64,000 bases of DNA from Diadophis punctatus similis (GCA_023053685.1 JALIGW010000004.1:82846797-82910796), one strand, 5' to 3'; positions 1-11,914 are shown, counted from the stretch's first letter. Notes: generated by a model not told the origin, from the letters alone. A program made the numbers and translations.

Positions 1-47
1 CATTTATCATATTATCGGCACTTAGAAAGGTGAAGCTAGCTCTAAAT

Positions 48-640
48 TATTCCCGTGCAATTTTTGTTGTTAGTTGTGAAGTTGTGTCCGACCCATTGCG
101 ACCCCATGGACAACGTTCCTCCAGGCCTTCCTGTCCTCTATCATCCTCTCAAGTCCATTTAAGCTCACGCCGACTACTTCAGTGACTCCATCCAGCCACC
201 TCGTTTTCTGCTGTCCCCTTCTTCTTTTGCCCTCAATCGTTCCCAGCATTAGGCTCTTCTCCAGTGAGTCCTTCCTTCTCATTAGGTGGCCAAAGTATTT
301 GAGTTTCATCTTCAGGATCTGGCCTTCTAAAGAGCAGTCAGGGTTGATCTCCTCTAGGACTGACCGGTTGGATCGCCTTGCAGTCCAAGGGACTCGCAGG
401 AATCTTCTCCAGCACCATAGTTCAAAGGCCTCAATTCTTTGACCTTCAGCCTTCCTTATGGTCCAACTTTCACAGCCATACATTGCAACTGGAAAAACCA
501 CAGCCTTGACTATACGCACTTTTGTTGGCAGGGTGATGTCTCTGCTTTTTAGTCTGCTGTCTAGATTTGCCATAGCTTTCCTCCCCAGGAGCAAGTGTCT
601 TTTAATTTCTTGGCTGTAGTCCCCATAGTTAAAAGAACGA
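48..640 (-). mobile_element. BovB (RTE clade) LINE, 3' end
   Basis: The minus strand has an open frame of 195 codons (657-70) ending in the BovB reverse transcriptase C-terminus. Diagnostic stretches are VMYGCESWTIRKAE-like (here VAMYGCESWTIRKAEGQRIE), AFELWCWRRFLRVPWTARRS, LKYFGHLMRRKDSLEKSLML and AWRNVVHGVAMGRT. The stop is followed by the BovB 3' tail (GTCGGACACAACTTCACAAC). Similarity is lost around 625-640, so the copy is 5'-truncated as RTE insertions usually are. BovB is known to have moved horizontally between squamates and ruminants. The open frame has no disabling change over about 590 bp, which suggests a fairly young insertion. Confidence 0.93.
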
Positions 641-999
641 GACCTCCCCACCCCCATCCCCCATGTCTCTCAGGTGACATGGACCAATCAGTCCAGATGT
701 AGGTTCCCGCTCAATTTCGACAGGTGTCCGTTGACATGACTTTGGTTCTCACGCCGGCTGGTAGATGTTATGGCTAGCCAGCTGAGATACCACATTCTTG
801 AGTTTTCCCTCCCTCCCCCCATGCTCTCCCCCCTCCCCCCTTGAATGGCAACCAAGAAACGAAGCAGAAGTAAGCATGGCTTCAACTGAAGTCATTTTGC
901 AGGTTGACACAAGGTTGGAATAACCAGATTTTTCTGACACACAGTTTGCAATCCTTACCATCTAACGTTATACTGTATACTGTATACTGCACGAGTAAA
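641..999. other. Unassigned intron sequence
   Basis: I recognise no gene or repeat family. It has a C-rich run at 810-840. Short open frames here look like chance. Confidence 0.4.
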
Positions 1000-1352
1000 A
1001 AAGAGGGCCGTGAAAATATTTACTGACCCCTCACATCCTGGACATAAACTGTTTCAACTCCTACCCTCAAAACAACGCTATAGGGCACTGCACACCAGAA
1101 CAACTAGACGCAAGAATAGTTTTTTCCCCGAACGCCATCACTCTGCTAAACAAATAATTCCCTCACCACTGTCAAACTATTCATTAAGGCTGCATTACTA
1201 TTACTATTAGTCTTCTCATCGTTCCCATCACTCATCTCCTCCCACTTAGGACTGTATGACTGTAACTTGTTGCTTGTATCCTTACGATTTATATTAATAT
1301 GGATTGTTTCCTGATTGCTTATTTGTACCCTATGACAATCATTAAGTGTTTT
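1000..1352 (+). mobile_element. CR1/L2-clade LINE (tail family A), 3' part
   Basis: The frame after 1000 reads KRAVKIFTDPSHPGHKLFQLLPS-like residues, typical of the C-terminus of L2/CR1-clade reverse transcriptase ORFs. A 3' UTR follows that matches, in reverse, 53734-53880. A fuller copy of the same family lies at 30740-31603. The 3' end proper continues into the first satellite unit at 1353. Confidence 0.8.
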
Positions 1353-2549
1353 ACCTCATGATTCTTGACAAGTGTATCTTTTCTTTTATGTACACTGAGA
1401 GCATATGCACCAAAGACAAATTCCTTGTGTGTCCAATCACACTTGGCCAATAAAGAATTCTATTCTATTCTATTCTATTCTATTCTATTCTATTCTATTC
1501 TATTCTATTCTATTCTATTCTATTCTATTCTATTCCATTCCATTCCATTCCATTCCATTCCATTCCATTCTATTCTATACCTCATGATTCTTGACAAATG
1601 TATCTTTTCTTTTATGTACACTGAGAGCATATGCACCAAAGACAAATTCCTTGTGTGTCCAATCACACTTGGCCAATAAAGAATTCTATTCTATTCTATT
1701 CTATTCTATTCTATTCTATTCTATTCTATTCTATTCTATTCTATTCTATTCTATTCTATTCTATTCTATTCCATTCCATTCCATTCCATTCCATTCCATT
1801 CCATTCTATTCTATACCTCATGATTCTTGACAAGTGTATCTTTTCTTTTATGTACACTGAGAGCATATGCACCAAAGACAAATTCCTTGTGTGTCCAATC
1901 ACACTTGGCCAATAAAAAATTCTATTCTATTCTATTCTATTCTATTCTATTCTATTCTATTCTATTCTATTCTATTCTATTCTATTCTATTCTATTCCAT
2001 TCCATTCCATTCCATTCCATTCCATTCCATTCTATTCTATACCTCATGATTCTTGACAAATGTATCTTTTCTTTTATGTACACTGAGAGCATATGCACCA
2101 AAGACAAATTCCTTGTGTGTCCAATCACACTTGGCCAATAAAGAATTCTATTCTATTCTATTCTATTCTATTCTATTCTATTCTATTCTATTCTATTCTA
2201 TTCCATTCCATTCCATTCCATTCCATTCCATTCCATTCCATTCCATTCCATTCTCTATTCTATTCTCTATTCTATTCTCTATTCCATTCCATTCCATTCC
2301 ATTCCATTCCATTCTATTCTATACCTCATGATTCTTGACAAATGTATCTTTTCTTTTATGTACACTGAGAGCATATGCACCAAAGACAAATTCCTTGTGT
2401 GTCCAATCACACTTGGCCAATAAAGAATTCTATTCTATTCTATTCTATTCTATTCTATTCTATTCTATTCTATTCTATTCTATTCTATTCTATTCTATTC
2501 TATTCTATTCCATTCCATTCCATTCCATTCCATTCTATTCTATTCTATT
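1353..2549 (+). repeat. Satellite array made of LINE tails and pentanucleotides, 5 units
   Basis: Five head-to-tail units start with ACCTCATGATTCTTGACAA at 1353, 1579, 1815, 2041 and 2323. Spacings are 226, 236, 226 and 282 bp. Each unit is about 105 bp of LINE 3' end, closing in CCAATAAAGAATTC, then (TATTC)n followed by (CATTC)n. Units differ at one or two bases in the LINE part (for example AAGTG or AAATG), with the two variants alternating along the array. The poly-Ser/Phe/Ile frames here are microsatellite translations. Confidence 0.92.
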
Positions 2550-2555
2550 ATCAGC

Positions 2556-3311
2556 CCCTTGTTTATCTATTTCCACAAACTTTTCCGTATTTGCACTGAC
2601 ATCGAAACGTATCGGGAGCAAAGCAACCTAGCTCGGCTATAATCTGAAAGCCTGCTAGGCAAATTTGGCATGAGGGAGAACTCACAGACGCTCACTTGGT
2701 TCGTGCAGCATTGCAGATTTGCGGAAGGCAGCTGCAGTGCAGTAGCTACTCTGCATAAAAATGCCAGGGTTGGCCAAGAACGTTCAGAAATAGCCGCTAA
2801 CCCTAATTCCCAATTACGGAAAATAGATTTGGAGGCTTCCCCCAGAAAGCAAACAAAAACACACTTTGTAATGGTGGTTGTTTTTCAAATAAGAGGGGTG
2901 GTGGTGGTGGAAAACACCTATCATATTTGTCACTCTGCCGTCTCCTCAGGGAGAAAAATCACCTCAGCCATTGTAATTTTTATTACGGCCTCTGATCAAA
3001 GCAAACTTAAGGATTTAAATCTAAGATGCCTTTGATGGGAAATGTAACTCTGAGGAGATCATTATTACCTACCGTGGGGATATTACACACATTGGGAATT
3101 TAAAAAATATATATGAAACTTTCATCTGGCTAAAGCAGACAGATAATTTTAATGACAGAGTTGCTAGGCAACCCCTACCTTAAGACTATGTTTTGATTTA
3201 TGGAGAAGGGGGGGACATGTTAGTCTCTCCCTCATAAACAGGGAACCAAAAGAGATTAACGTACATTAAAGCACTCACGATTCAAACAGCATAGCACCTC
3301 CAAATGATTCC
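2556..3311. other. Intron without recognised features
   Basis: No exon, RNA gene or repeat family is recognised. The 121-codon open frame at 2670-3035 has no familiar domain and shows no splice structure compatible with the minus-strand gene. Confidence 0.4.
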
Positions 3312-3430
3312 CAAAGGTGCTTTTTTCAAGAGGCACCTGGACTTTCTTTATTTTTCTTTGAAGACGTTTCGCTTCTCATCCAAGAAGCTTCTTCAGCTCT
3401 GACTGGATGGTGGGGGAATGGAGGGATTTA
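3312..3430 (-). mobile_element. Penelope-like element fragment, interrupted by a MITE
   Basis: On the minus strand this reads through a palindromic AGAAGCTTCT and GGATGAGAAGCGAAACGTC to a 3' part containing CCTCTTGAAAAAAGCACC. The same order occurs at 62995-63090 and partly at 38440-38500 and 47660-47830. Its other side resumes at 4062 beyond the inserted MITE. Assignment to Penelope-like elements is an inference from the hammerhead-like core and the inverted arrangement of copies. Confidence 0.55.
3360..3396 (-). ncRNA. Hammerhead-ribozyme-like motif, family A
   Basis: The minus strand contains GGATGA, a short GAAGC spacer, then GAAACGTC. This matches a hammerhead core (CUGAUGA, stem II, GAAA, cleavage triplet GUC) except that the first two core bases are changed and stem II is minimal. 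It is probably inactive or needs a dimer. Confidence 0.4.
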
Positions 3431-4059
3431 CCGTATTTTTTGGAGTATACGATGCACCGGAGTATAAGACGCACCTTAGTTTTTGGGGAGGAAAATAGGG
3501 GAAAACAATCTGCCTACCAGGTATTCATCTGGCTAGCATCCTTAGTCTGGTCAGCTTCAGCACATTATTTTATCTCCTGGTTAGGACTTTAAAAAACCTT
3601 CTTCTGAGAGAGTAACAATGAAAGAGCCTGCAAGCCAGTAAGAGCTGGGAAGATAGTTAGCACCTGGTTAGGGCTAGAAAAAAAAAACTTATTCGGAGCA
3701 GCTGCAGCACATTATTTTATCTCCTGGTTAGGACTTAAAAAAACCTTCTTCTGAGAGAATAACAATGAAAGAGCCTGCAAGCCAGTAAGAGCTGGGAAGA
3801 CGGTTAGCACCTGGTTAGGGCTAGAAAACAACTTCTTTGGAGCAAGTAGAGCAATGAAAAAAAAAACCCTGCAAAGACTTAGGGCTGGAAAACATTCTTC
3901 TGAGAGAGTAACAATGAAAGAGCCTGCAAGCCGGTAAGAGCTGGGAAGATCGTTAGCACCTGGTTAGGGCTGGAAAAAAAAAGCTACATTCGAAGTATAA
4001 GACGCACCTGAATTTTCAGCCACTTTTAGGGAGGAAAAAGGTGCGTCCGAAAAATACGG
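3431..4059. mobile_element. TA-flanked MITE with internal subrepeats (copy 1)
   Basis: Terminal inverted repeats begin CCGTATTTTTYGGA and AGTATAAGACGCACC and end in the complement at 4059. It is flanked by TA on both sides (3429-3430, 4060-4061). Inside, a unit containing GAGAGTAACAATGAAAGAGC recurs at about 3607, 3754 and 3907. The copy at 22217-22856 has the opposite orientation. Confidence 0.8.
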
Positions 4060-4061
4060 TA

Positions 4062-4410
4062 TATTCCTTGCAGACTGCTGGTCATTTGCAATCTTTTTAG
4101 AGAGTTGTTTGAGGCCACTTGGAGGTTTATCTGTGTCAGGGGTGGGTTCTTGTTTTCTTGGCTGCTGGTTTGCTCCTTGCCGCACCGCGCATGCGCAGTG
4201 CTTAAAAACCAGCTTCTGCATGTGCGCAGAAGCAAAAAACAAAATGGCGGTGCCTATGGCGCTGTCGAGAGAACCGGTTCAGGGGCTTGGCAGGCCTAGG
4301 TTGCTGCCGGTTCTAGCGAACCAGGCCACCAAGTTACTACCAGTTCCATAGAACAGGTCCGAACTGGGAGGAACCCACCTCTGGTCTGTGTCCTCGGGAT
4401 CACCTGAATG
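4062..4410 (-). mobile_element. Penelope-like fragment, continuation, interrupted by hAT
   Basis: Minus-strand sequence matching the reverse complement of 4561-4653. It is split by the hAT element at 4137-4383. Joining its 4062 end to 3430 restores a continuous GGAATATAAATCC-like sequence, which supports one original insertion. Confidence 0.6.
4137..4383. mobile_element. Non-autonomous hAT element (CAGRGGTGGGTTC family)
   Basis: It starts CAGGGGTGGGTTC and ends GAACCCACCTCTG. The flanking 8-mers are ATCTGTGT and GTCTGTGT, a target duplication with one mismatch. The interior has the AACCGGTTC and CGCATGCGCA stretches shared with other copies. Confidence 0.82.
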
Positions 4411-4560
4411 GTGCAAAATGGGTGTGGAGCCTTCTTGGAATTGCTGAAAGGACTGTGTTGTGGAATTGTGCTTTCTGCAGGATGTTTTCTGCCCTAGGTC
4501 TCTTCACTGTTGAACACTGGTGCAGTTCTGTTGAGGATGAGTCTGTGCTGTCTGCGTCTA

Positions 4561-4653
4561 CTCAGGCGACCCTGAGGACACAGACAAACCTCCAAGTGGC
4601 CTCAACGACTCTGTAAAAAGAATGCAAATGACCAGCTGTCTGCAAGGAATATA
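4561..4653 (+). mobile_element. Penelope-like fragment, inverted partner
   Basis: About 90 bp complementary to 4062-4136 plus 4384-4407, giving a head-to-head pair around a spacer of about 150 bp. Confidence 0.55.
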
Positions 4654-4679
4654 AATCCTTTCATTCCACTAAACAAACA

Positions 4680-5765
4680 GCTGTAAGTTGAGGACTTCCT
4701 TTAATCCTTGTTCACTTTGTGGGTGAAGGTCAGAGAGAGAAGTTTCTGGCACTAGATTTTCTCATTGGTGGATATGGAAGTCCTGAATAGAAAGTTGACA
4801 TATCAATATTGATTTTTTGCAAGTTTGGTGTATTGAGATGAAAGACGTTTTCTTAAATGTCAATTTTTCCAACCCTTGTGGAATTCTCACAATTTCACCA
4901 AAGTTACACGGGTTTCGCGACCAGTTTTCCATAAGGATAAGGATGTTGTATATTGTTTTCATAACAATATTTTTTTGCCGCTGTCCCCCTAAAATTCCAT
5001 ATTCAATGCATGGAAAACTTTGATTTTCAGATGTTAAGAAAGTGTTGGCTGTAACAGTTGGAAAACATTCATTTTCCTTCCTTCTATGACTAAGTTTCAA
5101 TCCTATTTCCTATTTCTAAGCAACTTTTAAAAAGAAAGAGATTTGATTGTGAATCTTCAGCATTATATTTCACGTGACTTTAAAATTGTTGATATTTGAA
5201 GCAGTTCCTTGTGTCTCCCACTATATACCCTTTTATCATTCTGAATACTATTTTCATATTCTTCCCCTGATGTGGATGCAAATCTTTACCTTAACAAGGG
5301 AATCCGCTTCCTCTATGGAATTGTAGATTTTTGGGGGGGACAACAAGCTTGCAAGAGATTCTGTGGGCTCGTTTTACAAGAATAATGATTTAACGTAGTT
5401 ATTATTTCCTTGAGACAGTTATGAGATTACAGATGCTTAAAAGAAGCCAATAATTAAATTTTCTTCAATTTAACCATTTGGATTTCTTGGATATTTCTCA
5501 TGGCAGTTACTTAGACCCTTAATTCAGATTCTTAACGTTATTTTCATTGTACTAATGAGAAAACCAAGATGCATTAGTGAACATTATTTCTTTCTAAAAA
5601 TGACATACTTGAAGTTCATTAGGTACATGTGATTCAACAAACCGCTATTGATGGAGTTCCCTTAACTAGCTATGTAAAAATTCAAAATCATATTATGGCT
5701 TGGTATATTATATGAAAATGACTTGCAGTATTATTGCTCAAATTAGGCACAATACAAAACACTTT
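4680..5765. other. AT-rich intron
   Basis: No exon or repeat family recognised apart from a short GTAAGTTGAGGACTTCC remnant at 4685-4702 of the MITE family seen at 35558. Confidence 0.45.
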
Positions 5766-5771
5766 TTTTAG

Positions 5772-6001
5772 AGTGGTGCGGTGGCCTAGAGGTATCACAA
5801 CCTCACCTCACAATCAGGAGGCTATGAGTTCGATCCTGGGTAGAGGTGGATATTTCTCTCTCTGGGCACAATGAGAATATATCTGCTGAACAAAACTCCG
5901 CATTGGCGACAGGAAAGGCATCCGGCCATTAAAAGACTCTGCTAGCTCCATTCAATTGCCCAGACTCCACCCCGCAAGGGATTATGGGGTCATTAAAAGG
6001 A

Positions 6002-6045
<44 letters not shown>
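5772..6045 (+). mobile_element. tRNA-derived SINE (family 1) with GAT tail
   Basis: An A-box-like GTGGCCTAGAGG and a B box GAGTTCGATCC lie about 40 bp apart. The body contains CATCCGGCCATTAAAAGACT, and the 3' end GGGGTCATTAAAAGGA leads into (GAT)n at 6001-6045. Related copies lie at 12611, 27408 and 38638. Confidence 0.85.
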
Positions 6046-6089
6046 CAAAACACATTTTTTTAAAAAAACTGAAACCTTGTTAGGCAGAA

Positions 6090-6310
6090 AAAACCAGATC
6101 CACATGTGAAGAGTTAAATTAGCTACTTTATTGCTTATGTCTTTTATGCAGGAATCTTCCCAGAATGGCAATTTGCAGCTGGATCAGACTAGATAAGGTT
6201 TTCAATGGCATTCAAGGAGGGTTGAACCTTGCCCTCTTGTGCTTATGTAAGGATTCCAGACTAATTCCTCACTTGACTCCTCCCCCTGGCTTGACTAATC
6301 TCTTTCGGAC
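6090..6310 (-). mobile_element. LTR-like repeat fragment
   Basis: Diverged match to 11330-11585, with a shared GGAATCTTC region and an AATAAA-like signal on the minus strand. Ends are not defined. Confidence 0.4.
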
Positions 6311-7046
6311 AATCTTAAAAGTTAAGAATGTCTTGAAAAATATGCTTGGAATGTGATATCTTATTACATCTTATTATTAGATATAATCCCCACTGAATTC
6401 AGCGGGATTAATGTTGTTTAGTTGTGGCTAGATTCCAGCTCTACTCAAAATCTCCCCAAAACTCTCAAATTATTTTTATATGTTTCTGTACCCTCAAGAT
6501 TCTTGCCTGTTCAGTGTTTTTTCATCAATCTGAGCAGTGATTACTTACAGTATTGACAAAAACATAATAATAATAATTGAAAATCGGATCAATGTTTGAA
6601 CCAGAGGCATCCAGTTGTACATATTACATTTGAAAATTGTTTGTGGAGGAGTTTATTTACTTTATTATAAAAAGAAACCCTTTGGGCTTGCAGAAAATCA
6701 ATTCAGTGCCATGCAAATGTTGGCATAAAATTCTGCATGGTCTCTGTTTTTGCTTTGGTTTTTTTTTTCATTGTTCTGTATCTAGTTAATTGGTTTTGGG
6801 ACCTGGAACATCCCTAAGACAAGCTTAGCTACAAGACTGTAGACAGTTGAAAGACTGGCTTAAAAACGTGTTTCTTTTTCATATCGTACAGATGCATTTA
6901 AATGAACTGAATAACTATGGGTGTTGCACATCCTTCAGTGTTTTTAGAAGTAGCTGACCATTATTTATAGACATTTACGGATGTGAGGAAGAAAGCTGGT
7001 CAAGTGATCGCTTTTTGTTTTAGGAAGATAAGAGATGAAGTGGCGT
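6311..7046. other. AT-rich intron
   Basis: No exon or repeat family recognised. Confidence 0.4.
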
Positions 7047-7881
<835 letters not shown>

Positions 7882-8054
7882 TTTCCTCATTAGGCCTTCT
7901 TTCTTCTCAGTATGAGTTAATTAAATATGGCAGTCTTCTTATAATAATATCAGGAACCTGTAACAACCAGGAATTATATGGCGATAGAGAAACTATGTTA
8001 ATTCAAATCTGAATATAGCATGGTTGTTCAATGTAGATCTTCCATGTGGCCCTT

Positions 8055-8340
8055 CAAGATCCTCCTAACTGAAGTTGTGCAAGAAACATATCGTGAGATC
8101 AGAGAACATATATCTGATATAAAATATCTCAGGGGTTGCCACAAAGAAGAGGAAGTCAAACTATTCTCCAAAGCACCTGAGGGTAGGACAAGAAGCAATG
8201 GGTGGAAACTAATCAAGGAGAGAAGCAACTTAGAAATAAGGATAAATTTCCTGACAGAATAATTAATCCGTGGGACAGCTTGCCTCCAGAAGTTGTGAAT
8301 GCTCCAACACTGGAAGTGTGAGACGAATTTCACCATGTCA
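8055..8340 (+). mobile_element. CR1 LINE fragment (tail family B)
   Basis: Contains the YLRGCHKEEEVKLFSKAPEG and NGWKLIKERSNLE coding stretches of CR1 reverse transcriptase. Both ends are truncated. Confidence 0.8.
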
Positions 8341-8468
8341 ATTTTTTAAAAGCTTTTGGCTGAGGCAGCCTGGAGCTCTTTTTAAAAATTTAACATGATC
8401 CACAAAGTTCATTAATCACTTCCTTGGCCATAAATGCTCAGAAAGCACAAGAGCTTTCAACCTTCCCG

Positions 8469-8549
8469 TCCTCCTCCTCCTCCTCCTCCTCCTCCTCCTC
8501 CTCCTCCTCCTCCTCCTCCTCCTCCTCCTCCTCCTCCTCCTCCTCCTCC
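8469..8549. repeat. (CCT)n microsatellite
   Basis: About 27 triplet units. The long Ser, Pro and Arg frames are its translations. Confidence 0.97.
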
Positions 8550-8990
8550 ACGCCGTCCAGATATTCGCTTCAACCACATCCTCATAGTTGTCACTACACT
8601 GTTCCTTTGCATCTTTCACGCACTAAATATTATCTGGGCTAATTGTGAGGGTTTTCTGATGTTCTGGGTTAGTTTGCGAAAAAACGGTGGATGCAGCCTG
8701 ATCAACAATTACCCTTTTTCCTGGTAATTTCGAGCTGCCTTCTCTGCGTACTGTCCCTGGTTTGCAATCAAAATAAAGGTTTGGTTTGATTAGTAAGGTC
8801 TTAGTAGCAAGGCTATCGCTTGATGAAAATCTATAAGCTTAAAAAAAGGATTTACTGCTGAATTGAAAGAAACTGAAAAATCCATTCCCCCCCCCTCCAA
8901 CTTATTAACACAATTAAGTTTTCTTTTCCCTGGTGTCTTCTTCAAAAGCGAATCTGAAGGCTACTACGTTCATTATACACTCTATTATCT
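8550..8990. other. Intron without recognised features
   Basis: Nothing recognised apart from a C-run at 8888. Confidence 0.4.
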
Positions 8991-8994
8991 ATGC

Positions 8995-9310
8995 AGGTAG
9001 TTCTTGACTTACGACCACAATTGAGCCCAAAATTTCTGTCGTTTAGTGAGACACTTCTTAAGTGAGTTTCCCCCCCATTTTACCACCTTCCTTGCCAGAG
9101 CTGTTAAGCAAATCATTGCAGCTGTTAAGTTAGCGACGCGGTTGTTAAGTGAATCTGGCTTCCCCATGGAGTTGGTTCCTCAGAAAGTCGCAAAAGGGGA
9201 ATCACGTGACCCCGGGACACTGCAACCGTCATAAATATGAATGAGTGGGCAAGCGTCTGAATTTTGATCACATGACCATGGGGATGCTGTGAAGGTCATA
9301 ACTGTGAGAC
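8995..9310 (-). mobile_element. TIR element, CAGGTAGTCCTCGACTTAC family, truncated
   Basis: The terminal CAGGTAGTTCTTGACTTACG and a body with GTTAAGTGAATCTGGCTTCC match 35558-35952 in reverse. The far end is missing. Confidence 0.7.
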
Positions 9311-9475
9311 ACAAACCAGCCGACCCCTCACAGGTTGGGGATCCCTTTCATATTGTGAAAGACTGATGTTTCATTCAGCGTTCTTTTCACGGTGTAAGAG
9401 GAAATTCTCTATCTAGGGGAGCCATAGAAAAGATACTGCTTTTAAAAGAGATTGTTCAAATTAACAGATTAATAT

Positions 9476-9728
9476 TATTTATTTATTTATTAGTGATATT
9501 TAATGTATATACCGCCTCACAGTGCAAGCACTCTCTAAGCAGTTTACACCAGTAAGCAATGTATATTTATATTGCCCCCAACAATCTGGGTCCTCATTTT
9601 ACCTACCTCGGAAAGATGGAAGGCTGAGTCAACCTTGAGCCGGTGGGATTTGAACCTCTGACCTGCGGATCATAGTCAGCTAAAGTGGCCTGCAGTACCC
9701 CACTCTAACCGCTGCGCCACCTCAGCTC
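9476..9728 (-). mobile_element. tRNA-derived SINE (family 3)
   Basis: Minus strand: GAGGTGGCGCAGCGGTTAG head, GTTCAAATCCCACCGG, GGTTGACTCAGCCTTCCATC, and a 3' end with TATTTAAT and (AAAT)n. It abuts a CR1 fragment. Confidence 0.85.
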
Positions 9729-10135
9729 AATAGAGTTGGAAGGGACCTTGTAGGTCGTCTAGTCCAACCCCCCCAACCAAGCAAGAGATCCTACTACACC
9801 ATTTCTGACACATGTCCAGTCTCTTCTTGAAAGCCTCCAGTGATGAAGTTCCCATAACTTCTGAAGGCAACTTCCATTGGTTGATTGCTCTCTCACTGTC
9901 AGAAAGTTTCTCCTTATTTCTAGGTTGAATCTCTCCTTGTTCAGTTTCCAATCCATTATTCCTTGTCTGCCCTTTGGGTGCTTTGGAGAATAGCTCGACC
10001 CCATCCTCTCTGTGGCAGCCCCTCAAATATTGGAAGACTGCTATCACGTCTCCCTTGGTCCTTCTTTTCACTAGACTAGCCATGCCCAGTTCCTGCAACC
10101 GTTCAGCCTCCAATCATCCCCTAATCCTCTTGCTT
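9729..10135 (-). mobile_element. CR1 LINE, 3' part (tail family B)
   Basis: Minus-strand frame with FQYLRGCHREDGVELFSKAP and the 3' end GGTCCCTTCCAACTC. It shows in-frame damage. Confidence 0.85.
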
Positions 10136-10260
10136 GATGTTTGCTCTTTTCTGGGAAGGCTACAAAGAAATACCCATGTTTTTATCTTGCATGCCTCTTG
10201 TATGTTTTTGACTCTCTCATGGTCCCCTGCCTAGAGTCTCCTGTTCCGTCATTTCTGGGA

Positions 10261-10520
10261 CAGAGGTGGTATTCAGCCGGTTCAGACCGTTCGGGCGAAC
10301 CGGTAGTAGCACCCGCCTATCTGCCCTGGTGCTATGCCATCCTATTTAGGCACGTTTTGAAGCCATGCGCATGTGTGCGAGCCATGCGTGCGAACAAAGC
10401 ACATGCGCAGAAGGCCGCGTGCATGCGCAGAAGGAGCGCAGGCGACTAAAGCGAGCGTGCATGCGCGCACGCTCCCATTTGCGGAACCAGTAGGGAAGTA
10501 AGTGTGAATCCCACCTCTAG
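10261..10520. mobile_element. Non-autonomous hAT element
   Basis: CAGAGGTGGTATTCAG at the left and GAATCCCACCTCTAG at the right. Flanks TTCTGGGA and CCCTGGGA form an 8-bp duplication with two changes. The interior is GC-rich with GCATGCGC motifs. Confidence 0.75.
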
Positions 10521-10780
10521 CCCTGGGAGCCTACCGTTTTCAAAAATTATTATTTTGAAATTTGTTTCTTTGCTTGACGGGGCCTTGCGACTCAGACCGT
10601 AGCCAAGTAAAGAGTGAGGAACATCTTTGTTTTGACAGATTGTCGATACTTTTTTTTACTTTTTGTTCAACAACAAACAAGAAAAACCCACCCTTCCAGA
10701 AAAGGTTTATCACTATCGATGCTGGGAAAGAAAAAAGAGGAAGAAAAAAAATCAGAATCGTTGCAATTATTCAGTCAAAG

Positions 10781-10781
<1 letters not shown>

Positions 10782-10876
<95 letters not shown>
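10782..10876. repeat. (AAT)n microsatellite
   Basis: About 31 triplet units. Confidence 0.97.
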
Positions 10877-10878
<2 letters not shown>

Positions 10879-11329
10879 GGCAAACCTTGATTGTTAAGGA
10901 CAACAACGCAAGGAGAACCAGCTGTTAGAGAAGCACCTTTCACATTTTTCAAGTAACACAACAGCAATGACAACACAATGACAACACATGTTATGGATTG
11001 TTCACCTGACCATACCAGAAAGCTGTAAAACCAAGAAAAGAGTAGGACATATTCGTAATAAATCATTACCCCTGCATTCAGGTAACAGAAATTATCATAA
11101 AAAGCAAATAATGAAGATTTAAATTGCTGGATGTAGAAACCCTATCAACTGACCTTGTCAACTGTCAGAAAGACAGAATATATATTAGAAACTGACTATC
11201 CTTCGCGTCTCTCTCCTTCTGCCATCAAGCCCCACCAATTTTTCCACATAAAGACAGATTATTTCACTGATTTCCTAGTGGGACCATGAGAAAGGGACTG
11301 AAATAGGCAAAAGGAAGGTCATCATTGGG
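10877..11329. other. Intron without recognised features
   Basis: Nothing recognised. Confidence 0.4.
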
Positions 11330-11590
11330 TGTGAAAGATCAGGTCCACACATGAAGATCCAATTAAACTGATTTATTGCTAAAAGTCTGTGCACAGGAAT
11401 CTTCTCAACAAAGGGTTAGCACTTGTTTGGAGTTAGATAAGGCTCAATGTAATCCATGGGAGGTTGGACTTAGTTCACTTATGACTATGTAGGGATTCTA
11501 GGCTGGTTCCTCTTTTGACTCCACCCCTAATTTCTGCCACTCCTTCTCCCACAACCATGTTGTTCTTGTACCAACAGCACTCACTGGGGA
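11330..11590 (-). mobile_element. LTR-like repeat fragment
   Basis: Related to 6090-6310. Minus strand has CAGCAATAAATCAG, a possible polyadenylation signal. Confidence 0.4.
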
Positions 11591-11699
11591 TACCTCTCCA
11601 GCGTGGAAGGCACCATCTACCCTGGCATTTTGAACTCAAAGGGCTTCAGAAACAGCTCTTTCCTGAATGACCCACAAATGAAACAATAGCTAATGTTAC

Positions 11700-11773
11700 A
11701 ACATGCGCGGAGGGAGACAAAATGGCTCACATTTGCAAGCAGGTAGGGAAAGTAAGTGAATACCACCTCTGGC
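11700..11773. mobile_element. hAT element remnant
   Basis: Only the right end survives (AAGTGAATACCACCTCTG), matching the CAGRGGTGGGTTC family. Confidence 0.5.
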
Positions 11774-11914
11774 ATACATGGCATTAATTGCACCAATCTG
11801 AGGTCACCGAGACTAGACAAGTCAAAAGCTTTTTGAATCAGGCAGGTTTTTTTTAATAGATAGAAAAATCTCTGAAAATTTCTATTTGATGCTACGGATA
11901 TATTACAGAGGGCT

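Noticed and set aside
70..657. 195-codon frame as a host gene
   Set aside because: It is the C-terminal part of BovB reverse transcriptase, a transposon protein.
1353..2549. Human-type satellite II/III (CATTC)n
   Set aside because: The CATTC runs are short parts of LINE-tail units, not a pericentromeric satellite.
2670..3035. 121-codon open frame as a gene
   Set aside because: No recognisable domain, opposite strand to CACNA2D1, no supporting splice or promoter signals.
5772..5850. A genuine tRNA gene
   Set aside because: A and B boxes are present but no cloverleaf forms and the same sequence continues into a SINE body repeated elsewhere.
8416..8727. Poly-Pro, poly-Ser or poly-Arg protein
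   Set aside because: Translation of the (CCT)n microsatellite in three frames.
10562..10928. Poly-Asn/poly-Ile protein
   Set aside because: Translation of the (AAT)n microsatellite.
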